Shown here one piece after another: positions 44,260-51,256 of a stretch of 51,256 nt of DNA. The stretch is from Hofstenia miamia (taxonomy: Eukaryota; Xenacoelomorpha; Acoela; Hofsteniidae), in contig CABFPE010000162.1 of NCBI GenBank assembly GCA_900660155.1, positions 1,057,171 to 1,108,426 on the forward strand, read 5' to 3'. Made by a program: the position numbers and the translations under genes. The stretch's first letter is position 1. Each line of letters opens with the position of its first letter. The notes under the pieces were generated by a model that saw nothing but the letters and a program-made list of their open reading frames with translations, was not told where the DNA came from and did not search any database.

Positions 44260-45700
44260 TTCAGTTATTTCAAGCTAATATATTATTTAATTTTAATTCT
44301 AATTTCATTTTTTGAAAGTACTAACAAAATTTTTTATTGTAAGAATCACTGTTACTATTAATTACATTTATTTGGAGTGATATCAATGCCAATATTTTGA
44401 ATAAAACCTTGAGTTTTTCTAAAGAAATTCAGAATTACACATATTTGTGCACTTAATTAAATGCCAAAAATAAATGAACTGTGAACTTAAGTGCAAGCCA
44501 AAATTTTAGTTATCTAGCAAAACAGTATATTAATTTCCTTTAATCAGAGTAATATTAATTCCAATATTCAATAAATTAATTTCATAATTATAGCTAATCT
44601 ATTTTCTTAAATTTCAGTAGCCAGTAATTTTTTAACTAAACTTATACAGGTCAGCTTCTGGTCAGCACAATAATTATTCATATGAGCAGGGCATTTGTGT
44701 GAAAAGTTTTCCAAGCTCTCAATATAAAAATATGATAAATATCTCTCTGGTACATATTTTGCTTAACATGCTAGATAAATAAGAGTACTTTTACTTATTA
44801 ATTTATAAATTGTATTGGGGCTTTTTCTGCTATTGCAATTTTAGAAAGACAACTATAATTGTATGATAGAAAACAAATTTATTGTCATTATAGATGTCAA
44901 ACTTAAAAATATGGCTGCAATCAATAAATTTATTTGTTAGATATAGGGTAATTATATTGAGTTTCAATGAAATTCTAAAGTTTTATGTCATATATCTTGT
45001 ATTTACAACAATTCCATGTGTAAATATTTATTTTACATTGTTTTGAACAAAAAACAACACTTTGATAGAATCACAATTTGGAAGTGTTGGTCAAAATTAT
45101 AGTAAGTAGTTTTAGTTGATAGAAAACACAAATACATAAGATGTAGTTGTTTCTCATTTGTAATAGTTGATTGCAAACAAATACTAACAATTAATTTGTT
45201 TCCATTTTCAATGTTTGTGCTTAACAAAGCAAGTTGTATTGGAAAACAAACAAAAATTGTTATATTTTAAAATTTGTTTCTGAATGTTTTAAAATCGTCC
45301 TGCAAACTAGTTAATTGCTTATATGCTATCACTAGAGTTTCATATTATATAAAAATCAGCTTGCAATTGGGTATTTATTTTGCAAAATATTGGAAATGAC
45401 GTTCTTTATTTGCTATTACCTATATACATTTTAACATCATTCACCCTCTATCATATAATGTGATGTTACATGGACAAAATTTAAAATATTGGAATTAAGA
45501 ATAGCTCATAAATTTCGACTAGGCATATATGGTCATAGGATAATTGATAACCATGCTTGGGGTAATACAGTGAAATTTTTAGCCACATGAATTTATAGAT
45601 GAATATATTCAATAAATGAGATTCTCGAAATATTTATGCAATAGTGAAATTATTTTCAAATTGGAAACACTCACCAGCAAATATACTCTTGTTTTATGTT
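44260..45700. other. AT-rich stretch, no motif, CpG-free on the left
   Basis: Lies where the gag part and 5' end of the gypsy fossil would be expected, but I recognise no motif. CpG is absent up to 45295. The frame at 45033-45227 (-) has no support. Confidence 0.4.
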
Positions 45701-46003
45701 AGCAAGTCATAGACTTCTAAAACACTAACTGGACGCAGCACTGAAAATCACATTTTACTATAGTGGGCACAAATGGGAATCACATGATTTTTAAGGATTT
45801 CTTGAAAAATAAAGATTTATGTAAATGAAAATTAATAAAAAAGTTTTCCAAAATAGTTGAAAAATGATAGCAAGAAAATATATATTTACTAGTAAGTTTT
45901 TTTAATTTTTGAGATATAACTGGCTTGTTTACAAAGTTTTCAGATACACGTTTTGCATAAACAGTTTACAAATTCTGAAGTAATATCTCTTACAAAATTA
46001 GGT

Positions 46004-46451
46004 TTATGCTGGGAACAATGGGTAAATATTACTGGATGATGTTGTTTTATCATATCTGAAAAATTTGATTGATTCTTGAGGGCTTCCCAAATGTCCCAAA
46101 AGAATGGTAATTGTACAAAATACCAAGTCTGAAGGAGAAGTTAAACCACCATGATCTACAAAATTAGTGAGATTATCAAAATTTACACCAGAAATAGTAA
46201 TTGAATCAGAGATATCACAATTCTTAAGAATGCTAATATAGCATTGACACTTAAGTTTCTTTGACATCGAAAAAAATGAAACCAGAAATAAAATAAATAA
46301 TGTTAAGTTCTTCTTTCTTCAAATTTGAGTGTAATTCATTAAAATTGTCCATGTTACAATTAACATTTAATTCCAACATAGTATTTGCAGACACCAATGA
46401 AGAATTGATTTGCAAAAAATTCATTGATGAAAATTTTATCAGTGAAACCAC
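46004..46451 (-). pseudogene. P-type transposase C-terminal part
   Basis: Two adjoining - strand frames. 46251-46451 ends LNIIYFISGFIFFDVKE, like the Y-I-A-G-Y-V...K segment of THAP9/P transposases. 46004-46267 begins KKLKCQCYISIL and carries NFVDHGGLTSPSDLVF, the D-x-GGL-x-x-PS segment of the same proteins. A frame change separates them. The RNase H-like catalytic core, expected between here and the THAP finger, is not recognisable. Confidence 0.7.
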
Positions 46452-46619
46452 CTGAATCTTTTTTTCAATTTCAACAGCTTGTTTGTATGGTATAAAGTAG
46501 TTGGAGCTGGATACAATTGAATAATATGTTCAAATGATGGTGAGATAACAGATTTGAAATTGTTAAATTAAGGACACTTGAAATACCTTTTTCTTTGGAA
46601 ATTATTATAAATTTAAAAA

Positions 46620-46640
46620 TATATATATATATATATATAT
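46620..46640. repeat. (AT)n microsatellite within P-like element
   Basis: AT run that interrupts what should be the middle of the transposase gene. Confidence 0.95.
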
Positions 46641-47296
46641 TAAATAATTATAATAAATATTTGTTTAAAAAATAGTATATATGAATCTGAAACTTAAACT
46701 ATGAATCAGATTGGGTTCCTTTGGTATCAAACAGTAATTATTTTGATTTTAACCTCCTGAGACAAAATTTGTCATATACATGTATGATTTCATAACTTTA
46801 ATATGATTCTAAAAATAATTATTGTGAACATTATTAACGCAATATAAAGTTATGATTCCCTTTAGAGGATCTGCCCCTTCAAGATCTAAACATCATCCTT
46901 ATTGAGTTATTAAGGTCCTAGTGTGAAAATGTTGATTTTTTGCATATATAAAAAATATTTTTTTCTTACTAAAAGCATTATGTAAATATTTCAAAAATAT
47001 AAAGAACTGATGTAAACTATAATGCAATAAAATTTGGTTCTCAATTGGTTAATTTCAATGTCAATAACTGGTATTTTGGAAATTAAGTTCAATTTGTGAA
47101 GTAAATGAATCTAAAATTATTAATAGTTTTGGAAAATTGAGATTTTTACTTGATGTTGATGAAGTGTTATGTGGAGGTGGAAATTCCTTTGAAAGGCAAT
47201 GTGGGACATTACTGAACAGTGTGGAATAGCATTTTGTCGAAGTTTTCTCCGTTTTAGTAAACCATTTCCACTTAGTCTCTTAGATCAGGTAGTATT

Positions 47297-47512
47297 TCAA
47301 TCTTGGTGTTCCACAACAAAACAAGTATTTGAGAAATTCTTGGAGCAGACTTTAGAGTGGGTTGTAGGCACAAAGTTTTGTCTTGGTATCGATCTTAACC
47401 ATTCCCTTAACAAATCTGTGTTTGCTAGAGGAAACCCATGCATACTAATGCCATTTATATTAACATTGCAATACCCACTTCTGCATTGAGGAACAATACA
47501 TTTGCCGACCAT
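47297..47512 (-). pseudogene. THAP zinc finger of the P-like transposase
   Basis: Starts MVGKCIVPQCRSGY at 47512, 151 bases inside the right terminal repeat. THAP C2CH pattern: Cys5, Cys10, Cys56, and Asn59 where the family has His (VCSKNF instead of CSxHF). HGFP and Trp38 match conserved THAP positions. Past the frame end, the sequence continues in another frame with KCYSTLFSNVP (about 47195-47227), like the A-V-P-T-I-F end of THAP domains. The His-to-Asn change would break zinc binding. Confidence 0.8.
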
Positions 47513-47663
47513 ATTGTTGAAAGGCAGTTGCTAAACAAACATCATTTTCTTATCTCAAGCTTCCTGTGGTTTCTATTTGTGAATCAATCAGGCCCAGTAT
47601 TGTAATTGTTTCGATTCCAGAAGTAACAGATGTCGCGTCCAGTTAGTTTTTTAGAAGTCAATG

Positions 47664-49300
47664 GCACAGTGCAACAAAGAAATTATTTCAGTTATTGATA
47701 TTATTCTGCTGATAAAGTCAATGATTCAATTATTGGGGCTTAGCATCTCATGAAATCCTTGAGTTAATTGGCGAAAATGTGTACATTGGAAGTAAACCAG
47801 ACTAGCTGACTCCACAACAACACTACAGCTAGACAAAAACATTTTTGAAATTATTTACAAGAAATTTGTTCACATTATTAACGAAATTGCATGGTGATGT
47901 TTTAAAATTGTAGTTTTTCCAATAATACATAGCATGTTATTAATTTTAAAATTCTTCCCACCATTTGACCTGCTGATGTTCCAAAAGAAATATTGTTTTG
48001 GAGCACAAAAAACTCGATTGCCAAGATGTATTACTCAAAAGATGATTATTTACTTGTAAAACCCTTGCATTTGCCTAATAGAATGACTCTGTTCAAACAA
48101 CCAATGTCCAGCCTAAAATGTGAAATTTCACACAGGTGCATATGATTTTCTACCACGACGTACTTTTAAATTCAGCCTTTACAGGTAAATTTATTTGTAG
48201 TTTTTAAACACGTTTGTAGCAAAACTTTTCAAGATTTACATGTTTGAATAATATGCAGGCTTACATATGGAAATTCGAATTATTTCCATATTTTTTTTTA
48301 CAATTCTTAGAGCTATGTAATGACAATGGTTCTGCGGGATGAGAATTTTACTGGTTTCAGTCTCTAGATCTTGTTCCACTCTGTCTCATTAAATTTTCTG
48401 GTGCGACAGTCCCCATAGCGTGCAACTAATATTGATCAAATTTTGAAAAATTATCAGCAGCATTCTTAAATCCGTAGTTCCAGGTTCTTTTACTCACAGT
48501 CCCATCCCATATTAATACCAGTCACATGGAACTGAGATAAGCAAGTAGAGCTGTGCGGTTATGGGCATTTCATGACTTTAATCTAATCAATGATATTTTT
48601 CTAGCAACCATAAATGACTTTTTTATAACTCTAGCCGTCCAAGATTTTTTGGAATGCTAGACTAAATACTCAAAATATTAAAATTTCAAATAACGAAAAT
48701 CCAAAAAGTCTTTGAAATGAAAATTATTAAAGGCGTCTTTTGACTGATAGAATAACAATAATTTTTGTTTTTCTATTCCCTATGCTTTGTATGATTCACA
48801 CTAAATTTGATTATTTTAATGCATTTTGTAACTATTGTTAAAAATTTTTTATGTTTAGTGTGCAGTGTTCCCTTCCCCTTTCACGCTTCTCAAAATTGTC
48901 TAATTTACAAAATAGAAAAATATTTAAAACTAAGTTTGTGCTTAGGGTCTTTTTTCAAAAATTTGGTCACTCACCTGATCATGACTAAGGTGTCTTCTCG
49001 TCATAGTTTCCTGCTTACGCCCCTCTATATTTATTTAAATTTAAGTTATTTTGAATTTTTACAGCATTGAAAATATCTTTTTTTGAAATTCTAAGAATTT
49101 ACATTGAATTTTCATTCCAAAAAATGATTTTAATTTCCGTTTCATTTTCATTTTCATAATCTGGAAATGGAATGGATTAGAAATTTCCATTTCCATATGC
49201 AATCCTGATAATATGTGGTATAGTAATAAGTGTATTATTTGTACGTTGAACTAAATTAATAGTAGTTATTAAATATATTCAACAACCTTATTCATAAAAA
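47664..49300. other. No recognised feature
   Basis: AT-rich DNA right of the P-like element. The frame 48807-49070 (87 codons) shows no domain. Confidence 0.45.
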
Positions 49301-49303
49301 TTA

Positions 49304-50697
49304 CACTTATTTATAGATTGGTGTAAATTTTGTTGAAAAATACTCATAGTTTTACAAATTCAGCACTGTGAAAAATAACTATAAATCATTTTTAACCAAA
49401 TGCGTTGACCTTGTTGCCAATCCAAAATGTTTTATAAATTTCGTATTGGTTAGCAAAAACAAAACTTGAAATATGTATATGGTAAATCGCGAATTATTGC
49501 TGCAAATTAAAAAATTTAATTTAAAAAACGTTTGTAATATATTTAAATATAGTTTTCAAATTGTAGATGTAGAAAAATTTATAAAATCGCAAGTATATTC
49601 TGATAAATTGAAAAAAGTATTATATGTTGCTTAGATTTGAAGGTGAGTGTATGCGCTTGCGCTTACAAAGTTTTACAAGCCGACAAAATTTCATATTGAT
49701 ATCATTAATAGTTTTTGAATAATATTACCAAAGTCCGACTTTATTAACAAACACATAAGGGTTTATCAGATATTATATTGGGGCGGTATTTTAAGACGAA
49801 TCCCTTCATAAAACCGACGAATTAGCATTACTCTGAAAATTCAAATTTAACTTTTTATGCCCACAGCTTAAGAGAGGTATTCATTGAAGGACACATTTCT
49901 GAAATTCTATTTTTAGTATTGAATACTAAGAAACGAGAATTATTTGAATATTTCTTATTGCAGATGTAGTTCAATCAAATGTTCGAATATTTTTCAGAAA
50001 TATTAAAATGTCGTATTTATTCTCAGGAAATACTACAAATAATGAAATAATGAATGCATGTGGATATGCATGGGTTTTTTAATTTACAATTTGTTTCTCA
50101 AATGATATTGTTATATATTACATGTATACATTACAATTATCTTAAGTTATTCAAAAATAGCCTAAAGGTGTGAGTAGTGTAGGAAGTCAAGATCCCGTCT
50201 CATTGGGACACCCTGAAGTTCTCNCACTTATTTATAGATTGGTGTAAATTTTGTTGAAAAATACTCATAGTTTTACAAATTCAGCACTGTGAAAAATAAC
50301 TATAAATCATTTTTAACCAAATGCGTTGACCTTGTTGCCAATCCAAAATGTTTTATAAATTTCGTATTGGTTAGCAAAAACAAAACTTGAAATATGTATA
50401 TGGTAAATCGCGAATTATTGCTGCAAATTAAAAAATTTAATTTAAAAAACGTTTGTAATATATTTAAATATAGTTTTCAAATTGTAGATGTAGAAAAATT
50501 TATAAAATCGCAAGTATATTCTGATAAATTGAAAAAAGTATTATATGTTGCTTAGATTTGAAGGTGAGTGTATGCGCTTGCGCTTACAAAGTTTTACAAG
50601 CCGACAAAATTTCATATTGATATCATTAATAGTTTTTGAATAATATTACCAAAGTCCGACTTTATTAACAAACACATAAGGGTTTATCAGATATTAT
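49304..50697 (+). repeat. Perfect 473-bp direct repeat around a single-N join
   Basis: 49304-49776 and 50225-50697 are identical by eye. The second copy starts right after the lone N at 50224. Between them lie 447 bases (49777-50223) with no counterpart after copy 2; that segment ends in the dispersed GGGACACCCTGAAGTTCTC motif. Best explained by two contigs from alleles differing by a repeat insertion being placed end to end. Confidence 0.88.
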
Positions 50698-51256
50698 TAT
50701 TTAAATTCTGACAGGTTGCGATAACTCGCAACGTGCTTTTTGACACTCTGGGGGGTAACCAGCTGACAGTTCGCTAATTGCTTTTTAATTAGTGTACCAT
50801 ATTCAGGCCTATTTACATGATTCATGTTCAAATTTAGTTTACACTTTTTGATGACTAATTTTTGGTAATATCCCAGTTGTTTGCATGTTAATATATACCT
50901 TATTATAACAACCCCTTTTTGGGATTCGTACACATAATATTACAAACTAATTTTCCATAATTTCAAAAAACGTACATTGTAACCCGGGAAACTTTCAAAA
51001 TCGCACTTGTCAAAATTCATTGTAACACTTTTATTTTATCACGCCTTTTTCAACCAATAATTATTTTTCATAATAAAAAGCACATGGAATTTTATAGGTA
51101 ATAGTAAAAATAAATAACTAGTATACACGCTAAAAAGGGGTGGTTGAGGCATTGAGTCATCTAATTGATACTTGACGCTAAGTGCTTTTGAAGATCTCAC
51201 AAACTGACATTTCGACCTCTGTGAAACCTAGGGAGTGTTTGCAAATGTTAATTAGT
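50697..51256. other. Window end, unassigned
   Basis: The - strand frame 50697-50933 (78 codons, YYQKLVIKKCKLNLNMNH) is Lys/Asn-rich with no motif known to me and starts within the duplicated boundary. Nothing else seen. Confidence 0.4.

Larger units (their letters stand above)
45708..47663 (-). mobile_element. P-like DNA transposon with intact terminal repeats
   Basis: 1956 bp. The first 29 bases (CATAGACTTCTAAAACACTA... at 45708-45736) and the last 29 inverted (CATTGACTTCTAAAAAACTA... from 47663 to 47635) match at 27 of 29. Between them the - strand encodes, in order, a THAP zinc finger (47297-47512) and P-transposase C-terminal sequence (46004-46451). THAP at the N-terminus plus the D-x-GGL-x-x-PS block near the C-terminus is diagnostic of P/THAP9-type transposases. 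Stops and frame changes, and an (AT)n tract at 46620-46640, show it is inactive. No clean 8-bp target duplication: tagcaagt on the left, gcacagtg on the right. Confidence 0.85.

Noticed and set aside
47199-47489. 96-codon + strand frame
   Set aside because: Antisense shadow of the THAP domain encoded on the - strand.
50697-50933. 78-codon - strand frame at the right edge as a gene
   Set aside because: Lys/Asn-rich, no motif, and it overlaps the probable mis-assembly boundary.
1-51256. CRISPR arrays, bacterial operons, tRNA or rRNA genes
   Set aside because: No regularly spaced repeat array, no prokaryotic gene layout and no convincing tRNA cloverleaf or rRNA sequence was seen by eye; a covariance-model scan would be needed to exclude small RNAs fully.

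Overview
This is AT-rich (roughly 70% A+T by eye) eukaryotic DNA with GT-AG introns, many (TA)n microsatellites, one 103-base assembly gap and two single-N joins. The repeat set (CR1/Jockey-like LINEs, a Penelope-like element, a gypsy-type fossil, hAT, mariner/Tc1 and P-like DNA transposons) together with a metazoan-type NASP histone chaperone points to an invertebrate animal. I cannot fix the phylum from sequence alone.

Two host genes are well supported. (1) A four-exon NASP gene on the + strand (281-6657; predicted 338 aa, all exon phases agree) starts the window. Its intron 1 holds a whole mariner/Tc1-type element (1633-3047) and its intron 3 a hAT element with a perfect 8-bp target duplication (3938-6251), itself carrying a small MITE. 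(2) A two-exon single-pass membrane protein gene on the + strand (31892-32208 joined to 36883-37063; predicted 165 aa) has a 4.7-kb intron containing a hAT fossil that in turn contains a second hAT MITE. I do not recognise its family.

Nearly everything else is transposon debris. 8.8-16.2 kb: several decayed non-LTR retrotransposons, one containing an apparent 412-bp false duplication. 17.6-19.0 kb: an unassigned reading-frame pair and a GC-rich island. 19.6-21.7 kb: a non-coding hAT with intact ends. 22.6-25.5 kb: LINE fragments in both orientations and a 542-bp MITE with perfect 30-bp inverted ends that splits a small open frame. 26-31 kb: mostly unassigned, with one hAT MITE. 37.9-38.5 kb: LINE reverse transcriptase remains. 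40.1-40.8 kb: Penelope-like 3' part on the - strand. 41.1-44.2 kb: fossil gypsy-type pol region on the - strand inside a strikingly CpG-free tract. 45.7-47.7 kb: a P-like element with 29-bp inverted ends and a THAP finger. 49.3-50.7 kb: a perfect 473-bp direct repeat at a single-N join.

No operon, CRISPR array, or coordinated multi-gene system is visible. The most useful leads are the unrecognised membrane protein, the ORF split by the MITE, the complete P-like element, the shared YANDT active-site variant in two LINE copies, the CpG-free block, and the two single-N joins that look like assembly artefacts.
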